Position numbers and translations under genes: made by a program
Notes under the pieces: generated by a model
Told to the model about the DNA's origin: nothing
Databases searched by the model: none
Seen by the model: the letters and a program-made list of their open reading frames with translations, nothing else
Shown: positions 1-6,982 of the stretch, one piece after another
Position numbering within the stretch: the first letter of the stretch is position 1
How the letters are laid out: every line of letters begins with the position of its first letter
Origin: an uncultured Eubacteriales bacterium
Lineage (GTDB): Bacteria > Bacillota > Clostridia > Oscillospirales > Acutalibacteraceae
Reading direction: 5' to 3'
Assembly: GCA_934444695.1 (NCBI GenBank)
Contig: CAKSDF010000041.1
Span: 1-12,538 of the forward strand
DNA length: 12,538 bases

Positions 1-14
1 ATCCTGCCCAGCCT

Positions 15-620
15 TTATTTTATTTCTATAAACTCCATACTTTCGGGGAAATCATCAAAGCAGCTGCACGCGGTATATTTATACCCATCAGAAAGCTCAT
101 ATTCCTTGAAAAAGCAGCCGCTTTTGGCAGCGGTATCGGCGCATTTAAGACCGCTTATTCCTTTTCCGTAGAGCTTTAAAAAACTTTCTTTCAAGGTCCA
201 GATACGGCAAAATTCCGCATTCTTGTCCCCTGCGTCTTCAATCGCTGCAATTTCCATTTCGGAAAAATAATTTTTTGCAAGGCTTTCGCTATATAAACCG
301 ATTTTCTGGCAGTCGCACGACACCTCGTTTTCGGAAATAACGCACATTGCCCTTTTCCCCGAATGGGAAAGGCTAAAATACACATTGCCATTTGCGATGC
401 GTGGCTTGCCGCCGTCGTAAATTACCGTACTGTCCGAAAGGCCTCGCCTTTCAAGCGCCTTAAAGAGCAAAAAGCCCGCTGCAAGGGATCTTTCCTTTGC
501 TTCCCGCAAAACAAGCCGATCAGCCTTTTGTTTTCTTTTTTCGCAAAGCATTTGGTGCACCTTTGAAAAGAGCCGCTCGTCGCTAAGAGCATCTGTTTTG
601 GTGAAAAAGGCCTCGGTCAT
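15..620 (-). CDS. 4'-phosphopantetheinyl transferase, Sfp type
   Basis: Probably transfers the phosphopantetheine arm of coenzyme A to a serine of a carrier protein in the cytoplasm. The 201-residue protein has the family landmarks in order: FSLSHSG at 82-88, an acidic metal-binding segment at about 101-108, and WTLKES with the following K at 141-149 (K144, E145, K149), then YGKGIS. Length is slightly under the usual 210-230. Odd point: the usual G-I-D-I-E metal motif reads S-C-D-C-Q, so the first Asp (D103) is kept but the Glu is Gln (Q105). Some members of the superfamily lack this Glu, so activity is not excluded. The ATG at 620 is supported by an AAGGGAG ribosome site 7 bases upstream. 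No carrier-protein or synthase gene lies nearby, so the partner is unknown. The gene is complete; its stop is 14 bases from the window edge. Confidence 0.88.
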   Translation of the reverse strand: MTEAFFTKTDALSDERLFSKVHQMLCEKRKQKADRLVLREAKERSLAAGFLLFKALERRGLSDSTVIYDGGKPRIANGNVYFSLSHSGKRAMCVISENEVSCDCQKIGLYSESLAKNYFSEMEIAAIEDAGDKNAEFCRIWTLKESFLKLYGKGISGLKCADTAAKSGCFFKEYELSDGYKYTACSCFDDFPESMEFIEIK

Positions 621-678
621 TGCATTCTCCCTTCAAAAAGTCCATTGCCTTGCCTGTGATGGCGGATGTATTTCCAAT

Positions 679-732
679 GCCGGATAAATTTCCGATATCG
701 GCCGCTTTTCCGGCGCACGTTTAACCGTTAAA
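679..732. other. nested palindromes upstream of the transferase gene
   Basis: A perfect 10-base palindrome CCGATATCGG (692-701) is bracketed by GCCGG (679-683) and CCGGC (710-714). A further dyad TTTAAC-C-GTTAAA follows at 720-732. They lie 60-110 bases upstream of the transferase start and downstream of the flavoprotein operon. They could be protein-binding sites or a weak hairpin. No T-tract follows, so a terminator is not supported. Function is inferred only from symmetry. Confidence 0.3.
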
Positions 733-894
733 TGTTTGTCGGTCAAATGGATTGAATCGGTCAATCGGTCGTATAAGCAACGCAGACCATATCGGCACTC
801 AGTCAGTGTCGATCAAGCCATTTCTAACCCTTCAAGCCGTTTCCCGATTAGTCACACCATTTTCAACCGACCATACGTTCCTCGATTTTCAGCC

Positions 895-2148
895 TTAATC
901 GGCGCTGGCAGCCGAGATTTTAACCGTTCCGGTAAGCGAACCGAGACATGAGCCTTTGAGCCTTATCTTTTCCATCTTTCCGGGGAAAACCCGCTCGCGG
1001 TATTCGGACGCAAGCTCGACTCCGTTGCTTTCAACCATTAGCTTGACCTTTTGTGCAGGCCTTCTGACCCTGAAAAGCACTATCATATCTCCGGTTGAAT
1101 CGGTGCAGATACGGTGAGGGATAACATATGCCACATTTTCCCCTGCCTCGGTGGAAACAAAGTTTGAACCGAAATTCTTGTGCTGCAAAAATTCTGCCGC
1201 CGATTTTCCCGCAAGTTCGGATTCGTTGGAAACGAAGTCCACAAGATCATGCACGTGAAGCACGTTTCCGCAGGCAAAAACACCCTTGAAATGGGTCTGT
1301 CTGAACTGGTCGACTATGGGGCCTTTTGTTATGGGACTTATGGGAATGCCGGCAACCTCGGTCAGCTCGTTTTCGGGAATAAGTCCCACCGAAAGGAGCA
1401 GTGTATCGCATTCGTAAAACTGCTCGCTTCCCTCAATAGGTTTAAGGTCGCTGCCCACCTTTGCAACGGTTACGCCCTCGACCCTGTTTTTTCCGTGTAT
1501 CTCGGTGACAGTGTGGCTAAGCATTAGGGGAATATTGTTGGCGACAAGGCATTCGTCCATATTCTTTTTTGTGCCGTTTGAATAAGGCATAAGCTCGCAC
1601 ACGGCGATGACGTCGGCACCGGTTCTCTTAAGTCGGTCGGCCATTATCAGCCCTATATCTCCCGATCCAAGCACAAACACCTTTTTGCCTAAAGAATATC
1701 CTTCGCAGTTAACAAGCTTTTGGGCGATTCCGGCGGTGTATACTCCCGCAGGACGGCTGCCGGGAATGGCGATTGCACCGCGGCTGCGCTCACGGCATCC
1801 CATTGCAAGTATAATGGCGCCGGCCTCGATGGTGAAAAATCCGTTTTGATTTTGATATGTAACAAGCCTATCCTCGGTTATGGAAGTAACCATAGACGAG
1901 CTGTATATTTTAATGCCAAGTTCCTCTAATTTCTGCTCAAATATAGCGGCATATTCAGGTCCCGACATTTCCCTTCCGAAACGCTCATATCCAAAGCCGG
2001 TATGGACGCACTGAAGAAGTATTCCTCCCGGTCTTACCTCGCGGTCGATCATAACAATGTCGTTTACCCCGTTGCTGTGAGCCGAGGCGGCAGCCGCCAT
2101 TCCGGCAGGTCCCGAGCCAATTATAACAAGATCGTGCTTTTCCATCAT
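895..2148 (-). CDS. FAD/NAD(P)-dependent oxidoreductase, second subunit of a GlpA-like pair
   Basis: A cytoplasmic flavoprotein of the pyridine-nucleotide disulfide oxidoreductase fold, 417 residues. The FAD-binding GSGPAG is at 11-16, the second dinucleotide motif GSGDIG at 161-166, and a G-V-F-A-C-G-N-V segment near residue 290 matches the C-terminal FAD contact of the family. The last ~80 residues (from Y-V-I-P-H-R-I) form the beta-rich tail typical of the clostridial relatives. The start overlaps the stop of the upstream gene (ATGA), so the two are translationally coupled and probably form one enzyme. In Clostridia such pairs are often annotated as anaerobic glycerol-3-phosphate dehydrogenase-like and are usually followed by a small DUF1667 gene. 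Here none follows; the next gene is the transferase after 274 bases. The substrate cannot be read from the sequence. Confidence 0.88.
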   Translation of the reverse strand: MMEKHDLVIIGSGPAGMAAAASAHSNGVNDIVMIDREVRPGGILLQCVHTGFGYERFGREMSGPEYAAIFEQKLEELGIKIYSSSMVTSITEDRLVTYQNQNGFFTIEAGAIILAMGCRERSRGAIAIPGSRPAGVYTAGIAQKLVNCEGYSLGKKVFVLGSGDIGLIMADRLKRTGADVIAVCELMPYSNGTKKNMDECLVANNIPLMLSHTVTEIHGKNRVEGVTVAKVGSDLKPIEGSEQFYECDTLLLSVGLIPENELTEVAGIPISPITKGPIVDQFRQTHFKGVFACGNVLHVHDLVDFVSNESELAGKSAAEFLQHKNFGSNFVSTEAGENVAYVIPHRICTDSTGDMIVLFRVRRPAQKVKLMVESNGVELASEYRERVFPGKMEKIRLKGSCLGSLTGTVKISAASAD

Positions 2149-3584
2149 TTCACCGTCCGTTCCTTAAGAATTTCCGAGCCTGCACCCTTTTTGGTAACCT
2201 GCTCCATAGGTGTCTCGTTTACCGCCGCAATAAGGTGCATAACATGGGGAGTGCAAAATCCTCCCTGACATCTTCCCATTCCCGATCGGGTGCGCCTTTT
2301 TACCCCATCCATATCCAGTGCAGGCGGGTTGCGCTTTAAGGCGTCGATTATCTCTCCCTCGCTTATAAGCTCGCATCGGCATACAATGTGTCCGTAGGAA
2401 GGGTGTTCCTTTATGTAATCGTTTTTGTCCTTCGGCGACATCTTCCTGAAGGCGTGTATATCGGGACGAATGGGGTTATAATCACGCTTTTCGTTAAATT
2501 CGATGGGCATACCCTTTAAAATGTCTATGACATATTCGGCAATGGCGGGAGCCGAGGTCAGTCCCGGGGAATCTATTCCGGCGCAATGTATGAGGTTTTC
2601 CACCCTTTCGGAGGGCTTTATTATGAAATCTCCTCCCGGCACCGATGCACGCACCCCCGCAAAGGCGGTGACGGTTTTGGAAAAATCGATGGACGGCAGG
2701 GTGGTTTTTGCGCTTTTTCTGACCCTGTCAAGGCCTTGAGCCGTGGTTTCGGTGCTTTCGTAGGTTTCGACCCTGTTTGCCGTGGGACCGGTGAGAAGGT
2801 TGCCGTCGACCGTGGGGGTAACAAGAATACCTTTTCCGTTTTCGTCGGGCAAGCGGAAAATGGTGTGCTTTGCCTTTTGCCCTTCCGATTTATCCAGCAG
2901 CAGATATTCTCCCGCCCGGGGAATTATTCCAAACGGCTCATCCCCCGCAAGCTCTGCTATTATATCGGCTCCGCCGCCGGCGCAGTTGACGAGATATTTA
3001 CAGTCGAACTGCTGGCCGTTTTTTGCCTTAACGGTAAAATGGCCGTCGTTCTTTGATATTTCGCAAACGTCAAAATTGCGTTTAAAGGTGGCACCGTTGT
3101 CCATGGCGTTTCCAACAGCCGCAATGGCAAGCTCATAAGGCGAGATTATGGCGGCACAGCTTGAAAGCATTGCAGCCACAACATTTTCCGAAAGGAAAGG
3201 CTCGATACGTCTGGCATCGCTTCCGGTCAGAATTTCAAGGCCCGACACCCCGTTTTCCCTGCCCCGCATAACAAGCTCGGACAGACCCTTTTTCTCCTGC
3301 TCCGAAAATGCGGCCACAAGGGATCCGTTTTTAACAAAAGGAACGTTAAGCTCCTTGGCCGTCTTTTCCATAAGGCCGATGCCTCTGGCGTTGAGGCGCG
3401 CCTTCAGCGTACCGGGAACGGGATCAAACCCCCCGTGGATAATGGCGCTGTTGGCCTTTGTGGCGCCGCAGGCAGCATCGTTACCCTTTTCGGCAAGGCA
3501 TATTTTAAGCTCATATCGCGAAAGCTCTCTTGCAAGCAGACTTCCGACCGCTCCCGCTCCTATAATTCCTATATCAAAAAGCAT
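2145..3584 (-). CDS. GlpA-like FAD-dependent oxidoreductase with BFD-type [2Fe-2S] domain
   Basis: A 479-residue flavoprotein of the D-amino-acid oxidase/glycerol-3-phosphate dehydrogenase fold. The N-terminal FAD site GAGAVG is at 9-14, followed by family segments such as A-K-A-N-S-A-I-I-H-G-G and, near 200, the V-N-C-A-G motif. The C-terminal ~80 residues are a bacterioferritin-ferredoxin-like [2Fe-2S] domain with cysteines at 402, 404, 439 and 444 (CxC, then CxxxxC). This matches clostridial anaerobic glycerol-3-phosphate dehydrogenase-like proteins, which pass electrons from the oxidised substrate to a partner flavoprotein; the next gene encodes such a partner. Glycerol phosphate as substrate is inference, as no glycerol kinase or transporter gene is in view. 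The ATG at 3584 has a GGAGA ribosome site, and a strong promoter lies about 110 bases upstream. Confidence 0.87.
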   Translation of the reverse strand: MLFDIGIIGAGAVGSLLARELSRYELKICLAEKGNDAACGATKANSAIIHGGFDPVPGTLKARLNARGIGLMEKTAKELNVPFVKNGSLVAAFSEQEKKGLSELVMRGRENGVSGLEILTGSDARRIEPFLSENVVAAMLSSCAAIISPYELAIAAVGNAMDNGATFKRNFDVCEISKNDGHFTVKAKNGQQFDCKYLVNCAGGGADIIAELAGDEPFGIIPRAGEYLLLDKSEGQKAKHTIFRLPDENGKGILVTPTVDGNLLTGPTANRVETYESTETTAQGLDRVRKSAKTTLPSIDFSKTVTAFAGVRASVPGGDFIIKPSERVENLIHCAGIDSPGLTSAPAIAEYVIDILKGMPIEFNEKRDYNPIRPDIHAFRKMSPKDKNDYIKEHPSYGHIVCRCELISEGEIIDALKRNPPALDMDGVKRRTRSGMGRCQGGFCTPHVMHLIAAVNETPMEQVTKKGAGSEILKERTVK

Positions 3585-3694
3585 GTCTTCTTCTCCGATA
3601 TAATTTATTTTGCTTTGCCCGATAAGTTTCTCCGCAGCGCATTGATATTACGCGCAAAAATCCCCGGGCGAAGGTTTAGTTGTATACATATATA

Positions 3695-3722
3695 ATTATA
3701 TCTTAATACGTCCGAAAGTCAA
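3695..3722 (-). promoter_or_regulatory. sigma-A promoter of the flavoprotein operon
   Basis: On the minus strand TTGACT (3722-3717), a 16-base spacer and a perfect TATAAT (3700-3695) form a near-consensus promoter. Transcription should start near 3688, giving a leader of about 100 bases before the ATG at 3584. No known riboswitch was recognised in that leader. A short dyad GGCG/CGCC (3723-3739) abuts the -35 box and could be an operator, but this is weak. Confidence 0.8.
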
Positions 3723-3838
3723 GGCGTATATTTTGCGCCTTTCTTCCGTTTTTTCCCTCTCTGTCCGCTTAGGCGATCCGTCCGCAACGCAATCGTCCAC
3801 TCCGCAATCTTGCTTCCCGCAACCACCCACCGCTCTTT

Positions 3839-3878
3839 TTAAAAGAAAAACCGCCGACGGACAGCTATCCATCGGCGG
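3839..3878 (-). terminator. Rho-independent terminator after the holin gene
   Basis: On the minus strand, a 10-pair stem (CCGCCGATGG with CCGTCGGCGG, one G-U pair; 3878-3851) with an 8-base loop is followed by TTTTTCTTTT. It closes the endolysin-holin unit 14 bases after the holin stop and separates it from the flavoprotein promoter. Confidence 0.88.
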
Positions 3879-3891
3879 CAAAACAAAGGAA

Positions 3892-4176
3892 TCATTTCAA
3901 ATTGCTGCATTTAGGCTGGTCGTAAAAAAGTGCTTCCTTACTGTCCGAAACGCCCTTTGTGGTAGGGTCGATTATTGCGTTCCACACGCTTGCAAGAACG
4001 GTAAAGCAGACATAAGGATTAAGCACCGCTCTTTTGAGTGTGTCAAAAAAAGCTCCCCAGGATGTTATATCCGAGCCTGTAAGGCCGTAATATGCACCGA
4101 CGGGCACGACAACCGCAAGAGCCACCGAAAGCCACCACTGGGGATTTTTAATCCTTACCTTCCAGTTTATCTTCAT
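3892..4176 (-). CDS. phage holin, phi LC3 family
   Basis: A 94-residue small membrane protein that would form holes in the cytoplasmic membrane, releasing or activating an endolysin. The family signature is clear: start M-K-I-N-W-K-V-R-I-K-N-P, a hydrophobic segment at about 17-33 (V-A-L-A-V-V-V-P-V), a G-L-T-G-x-D turn, then L-N-P-Y-V, a second moderately hydrophobic stretch, and the ending D-P-T-T-K-G-V-S-D-S. Length fits the family. AGGAGG lies 8 bases before the ATG and overlaps the TAG stop of the endolysin gene, so the two are tightly coupled. No portal, tail or capsid genes are in view, so this is a remnant or a retained lysis module rather than a full prophage within the window. Confidence 0.92.
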   Translation of the reverse strand: MKINWKVRIKNPQWWLSVALAVVVPVGAYYGLTGSDITSWGAFFDTLKRAVLNPYVCFTVLASVWNAIIDPTTKGVSDSKEALFYDQPKCSNLK

Positions 4177-4188
4177 AAAGCTTTCCTC

Positions 4189-4926
4189 CTATATTCCAAG
4201 TGCTTTTTTCCAACACTGTATTCCGAAAGCGCCGTCGGCGGCAAGGCCGTTTTTTGCCTGCCATTCCTTTATTTTTTTAACGGTGTTTTCTCCGGCAACG
4301 CCGTCCTCCCCTGCGCCGACCGTATGCTGCACGATTCGCACAACGTTGGAATAGGTGTTTGATTTTTTGACTACCGAGGCCTTAAGAATGTTGAGAAACT
4401 CCTCGTCATTTGCACTGTCGGTTATACCGTGCTTTGGCATAGTCCAACCGTCGGTCATATGGGCCAGCCGCACATTTCTCACAAAGCATTCGCAGGACGG
4501 GAAATTCCCGAAGGTATCGGTGTGCTTAATGGCCTTTCCGTACCAAAATGCCTGTTCACGCCTGGCGTCGATGTGCACAAAGCCCTCATCCTTATAGCAT
4601 CCTATGCCCTTTATCCAGAGGCCCTGAGCAAAATGCGCAACATCGTATGGCGAGACCCCCTTAACAATAATGTCAAAGGCCTTTCCCGCCGTGTGGAAAG
4701 AGCCTGATGCTCCTCCTACCTTTTTGTTCCACGAGGGTGTGCGGTATCCGCTGGAAATGATTATGGGGCTGCCGAAATGGCGGCGTATCTCTTCAAGTTT
4801 ATAGACGAGATCGAGATCGATAAAAACATCGTCGGCGCCGTCGTGGCTGGCAAATTCCGACACCTTAAAATGCTCGGTCAGATTGTTCTGACCCTGTGTT
4901 CTTTTAGAAAATCTGTATACTGACAT
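4189..4926 (-). CDS. endolysin: M15-type peptidase with peptidoglycan-binding C-terminus
   Basis: A 245-residue cell-wall hydrolase. The N-terminal part (about 15-125) is a Peptidase_M15_3-type zinc domain: S-S-G-Y-R-T-P at 58-64, F-H-T-A-G-K-A-F-D-I with probable zinc ligands H78 and D85, and F-V-H-I-D with H118 and D120. It should cut peptide links in peptidoglycan. The C-terminal ~50 residues carry a peptidoglycan-binding repeat (D-G-V-A-G-E-N-T-V and D-G-A-F-G). The ATG at 4926 is chosen because a perfect AGGAGG sits 7 bases upstream. A longer in-frame reading to 5028 would run back through the upstream terminator and lacks a ribosome site. It is followed directly by the holin gene, as in a phage lysis cassette. 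Confidence 0.9.
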   Translation of the reverse strand: MSVYRFSKRTQGQNNLTEHFKVSEFASHDGADDVFIDLDLVYKLEEIRRHFGSPIIISSGYRTPSWNKKVGGASGSFHTAGKAFDIIVKGVSPYDVAHFAQGLWIKGIGCYKDEGFVHIDARREQAFWYGKAIKHTDTFGNFPSCECFVRNVRLAHMTDGWTMPKHGITDSANDEEFLNILKASVVKKSNTYSNVVRIVQHTVGAGEDGVAGENTVKKIKEWQAKNGLAADGAFGIQCWKKALGI

Positions 4927-5002
4927 AATGTTCCCTCCTATTATCAGTTTATAGGGTACAAGCCGCAGTGACACTTGCGCCCTCAAAAAAGGGAGCAAAA
5001 AC

Positions 5003-5029
5003 AAAAAAAGTTGCACAAAACCGTGCAAC
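5003..5029 (-). terminator. Rho-independent terminator after the pseudouridine synthase gene
   Basis: On the minus strand, a 7-pair stem GTTGCAC/GTGCAAC (5029-5010) with a 6-base loop is followed by TTTTTTT and then GTTTTTG. It lies about 50 bases after the stop of the pseudouridine synthase gene and separates it from the lysis cassette. Confidence 0.85.
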
Positions 5030-5080
5030 TCTCAAAAAAATATACAATTATTTTTTCCGTAAAGAATCTCAAAGCAAACA

Positions 5081-5911
5081 TTAAAAAGGGCAGGGAGCGC
5101 AGAGCAAAAGCCGCTCGCCGTCGTTTTTAACAATTTCAAGCTCACCGCAGTGCAGCAGAAAATGCTTACCCTCCTGCTCTTTTCCGTAAAGAAAATCGTA
5201 TTTTAACGGGCAGCCGATATAGGCAAGATGCACCCGTATCTGGTGTGTACGGCCGGTTAAGGGATACAGCTTTAAAAGGGTACCGTTTTCCCTTTGCTCA
5301 ACCGTTTCATAACGTGTAACGGCCGGCTTTCCGAAGGGAGAAATTTCTCTTTTGATAACGCTTCCCTCCTGCCGCCTTATGGGAGCGGATATTTCTCCGT
5401 TTGGAGGACAGGGAGTACTTTCGGCAAGACCAAAATACGTTTTTTTGACCGTTTCTTCCCTGAACTGGCGACCGAGCTTAAAGGCAGCGTCGGCGTTCTT
5501 TGCGATCACGACAATTCCCGAGGTATATTTGTCGAGCCGTCCCACCGCTCTGAAAACAAAGTTTTCATCTTTATAATAGTTCATAACCCCGCCTGCAAGG
5601 GTCATCTCCCTGTTGCCGGCCGAAGGATGAACCGCCAGTCCCGACGGCTTGTTTACCGCCAAAAGGCTTTCGTCCTCATAAATTATATCAAGGAGAATAT
5701 CGCAAAGAGGAATGTTTTCCGACCGCCGCTGTTCTTTTAAAAGTTCAAGCACATCCCCTTCTTTGAGCACATACCTGACCGTGACCGGCCGACCGTTTAC
5801 GAGAATGCCCTCCCGCTTTTTCAGCCGTTTGACCTCGCCCACCGAAAGACCCAGCTGACCGTAAAGAAAGTAAAGCAGAGTTTTACCATCGTCATTTTTG
5901 AGTATTTCCAC
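5081..5911 (-). CDS. RluA-family RNA pseudouridine synthase
   Basis: Converts chosen uridines in rRNA or tRNA to pseudouridine in the cytoplasm. The 276-residue protein has an N-terminal S4-like RNA-binding segment (about 13-60, with L-K-K-R-E-G-I-L-V-N-G). The catalytic domain follows: V-N-K-P-S-G-L-A-V-H-P near 86-96, the catalytic-Asp motif G-R-L-D-K-Y-T-S-G at 124-132 (D127), and G-R-T-H-Q-I-R-V-H-L near 231-240. The residue before R-L-D is Gly rather than the His common in this family. The target site cannot be told from sequence. The start is GTG at 5911 with AGGAGG 8 bases upstream. Residues 99-123 are encoded by DNA repeated exactly, in inverted orientation, at the right edge of the window. 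Confidence 0.9.
   Translation of the reverse strand: MEILKNDDGKTLLYFLYGQLGLSVGEVKRLKKREGILVNGRPVTVRYVLKEGDVLELLKEQRRSENIPLCDILLDIIYEDESLLAVNKPSGLAVHPSAGNREMTLAGGVMNYYKDENFVFRAVGRLDKYTSGIVVIAKNADAAFKLGRQFREETVKKTYFGLAESTPCPPNGEISAPIRRQEGSVIKREISPFGKPAVTRYETVEQRENGTLLKLYPLTGRTHQIRVHLAYIGCPLKYDFLYGKEQEGKHFLLHCGELEIVKNDGERLLLCAPCPF
5542..5618 (-). repeat. internal copy of a 77-base exact inverted repeat
   Basis: These 77 bases inside the pseudouridine synthase gene (residues 99-123, plus the last base of codon 98) are identical to the reverse complement of the last 77 bases of the window. Identity stops sharply on the 5' side of the coding strand. Its partner and possible meaning are described at the right edge. 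Confidence 0.95.
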
Positions 5912-5976
5912 CGCTTTTACCTCCTATCGTCCTTATATACAGGGCAAAAATAAAACAGCTATCTGAATAATTAGCT

Positions 5977-6017
5977 ATATAAGAAAATCGGCAAGCTTCA
6001 AAAGAAACTTGCCGATT
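5977..6017 (-). terminator. Rho-independent terminator of tRNA-Ala
   Basis: On the minus strand, a perfect 10-pair stem AATCGGCAAG/CTTGCCGATT (6017-6008 with 5995-5986) is followed by TTTTCTTATAT. It begins 3 bases after the encoded CCA end of the tRNA. Its stem is nearly the same as that of the plus-strand terminator at 6503-6540. Confidence 0.88.
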
Positions 6018-6019
6018 CC

Positions 6020-6095
<76 letters not shown>

Positions 6096-6148
6096 ATACT
6101 GTTTGCCCTGTTCGCGAAAATCTTATCGGTTTTCCGGACAGCAATGGT

Positions 6149-6177
6149 ATATTACCACAGTCGGCTGAAAATTGCAA
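6149..6177 (-). promoter_or_regulatory. promoter of tRNA-Ala
   Basis: On the minus strand TTGCAA (6177-6172), a 17-base spacer and TAATAT (6154-6149) lie about 50 bases upstream of the mature tRNA 5' end, the right distance for a short precursor. An AT-rich tract (about 6179-6245) lies directly upstream of the -35 box and may act as an UP element. Confidence 0.72.
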
Positions 6178-6502
6178 GCCTTTTTTTAAAAAAATTTAAA
6201 TTTAATAAATTTTGTTTTTTTTAAAATATATTTATACCAATAAAGGCCTGCGTTACAGCCGACCTTGCTCCCGCGTTACGGCTTGCCAGATACTTATGAT
6301 ACGGTTGAGTGGGCGCCTGCATTTCAACCGATAAGATACTTTGCCGCGGCCGATTGTGTACTCATATTACGGTTGATAAAATGTTCGGAGAATCTGCGCA
6401 CATCAACCGGTTTTTTAATTTGCAGCGTGACGGGAAAAAAACAAGGCCTCGATAAAAACAGGGCCTATAGCAGGATTGATTTGTATTAAAAAAATTGCAA
6501 AC
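6178..6502. other. spacer without a convincing gene
   Basis: The first ~65 bases are almost pure A and T. From about 6246 the composition turns GC-richer. The motif TACGGTTGA occurs at about 6300 and 6368, and TCAACCG at about 6334 and 6403, so short direct and inverted repeats are scattered through it. A 74-codon reading frame from a TTG (6265-6489) ends just before a terminator, but it has no ribosome site and no recognisable protein features. It may be decayed sequence or an untranslated transcript. Confidence 0.45.
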
Positions 6503-6540
6503 TCGGCAAGCACCAAAACGCCTGCCGATTTTTCTTTTTT
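6503..6540 (+). terminator. orphan plus-strand Rho-independent terminator
   Basis: The stem TCGGCAAGC/GCCTGCCGA (6503-6511 and 6520-6528, one mismatch) has an 8-base loop and is followed by TTTTTCTTTTTT. It has the form of a strong terminator on the plus strand, yet no convincing gene lies upstream on that strand. The stem closely matches the terminator of the minus-strand tRNA-Ala. Confidence 0.75.
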
Positions 6541-6669
6541 ACTTTTTATTTTCTGCTTTTCCGCTTTAATCGCCCGCCTTTAAAGAACAGCTCAAAGGAC
6601 TTTTTCGCAAGATATTAAGACACTTTACAAATATTATACGATACTCTGATAAATATCGGCGAAAGTACA

Positions 6670-6699
6670 TTGCAAAAAAAGGCTGTGCTGTGATATAAT
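6670..6699 (+). promoter_or_regulatory. promoter of the XRE regulator operon
   Basis: TTGCAA (6670-6675), an 18-base spacer and a perfect TATAAT (6694-6699) with an extended TGA before it. Transcription should start near 6706, about 43 bases before the chosen ATG at 6749. This rules out the in-frame ATG at 6698, which overlaps the -10 box. Confidence 0.78.
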
Positions 6700-6748
6700 G
6701 ACTTTGACGGTACAAAAAGGCCGAAAAAAATATTGCAAGGTGAATGAA

Positions 6749-6982
6749 ATGGTCAATATGTCTATCTGTTACAACAGGCTTTGGAAACTGCTTGTCGATA
6801 AAAAAATGAGCAAAGCCGATCTGCGCAGGGCGGCCGAAATTTCTCCCAACACCATGACAAAGCTTCGCCGGGACAAAGAGGTCTCGATGGCTGTTCTGAA
6901 ACGGATCTGCGAGTATCTGGAGTGCAATATCGGCGATATCTGCGACTTTGTTCCGATTCGCGAATCGGAGGTGAGTGTCTGA
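6749..6982 (+). CDS. small XRE (Cro/CI-type) DNA-binding regulator
   Basis: A 77-residue one-domain protein that probably binds DNA as a dimer and represses transcription. The helix-turn-helix is visible: S-K-A-D-L-R-R-A-A-E (21-30) as helix 2, I-S-P-N-T-M-T-K-L-R-R (31-41) as turn and recognition helix, and a further helix with L-K-R-I-C-E-Y-L-E-C-N-I-G-D-I (50-64), as in the HTH_26 type of compact regulators. The ATG at 6749 is chosen because AAGGTG lies 5 bases upstream and the promoter excludes an earlier start. Its stop overlaps the next start (TGATG). Being first in the cluster, it is the natural candidate to bind the paired GTCGC hairpins at 7474 and 12118; that link is inference. Confidence 0.88.
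   Translation: MVNMSICYNRLWKLLVDKKMSKADLRRAAEISPNTMTKLRRDKEVSMAVLKRICEYLECNIGDICDFVPIRESEVSV

Noticed and set aside
3585..3690. Riboswitch in the ~100-base leader of the flavoprotein operon
   Set aside because: The length would allow one, but no known riboswitch core or terminator-antiterminator pair was visible.
4927..5028. Longer endolysin starting at 5028
   Set aside because: The extension runs through the synthase terminator and has no ribosome site, while AGGAGG sits exactly before 4926.
6265..6489. A 74-codon TTG-started frame ending just before a terminator
   Set aside because: No ribosome site and no protein-like features. The position before the terminator is suggestive but not enough for a gene call.
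6698..6748. Upstream start of the XRE gene at the ATG at 6698
   Set aside because: The ATG overlaps the TATAAT of a near-consensus promoter, so it would not be on the transcript. A ribosome site fits the ATG at 6749.
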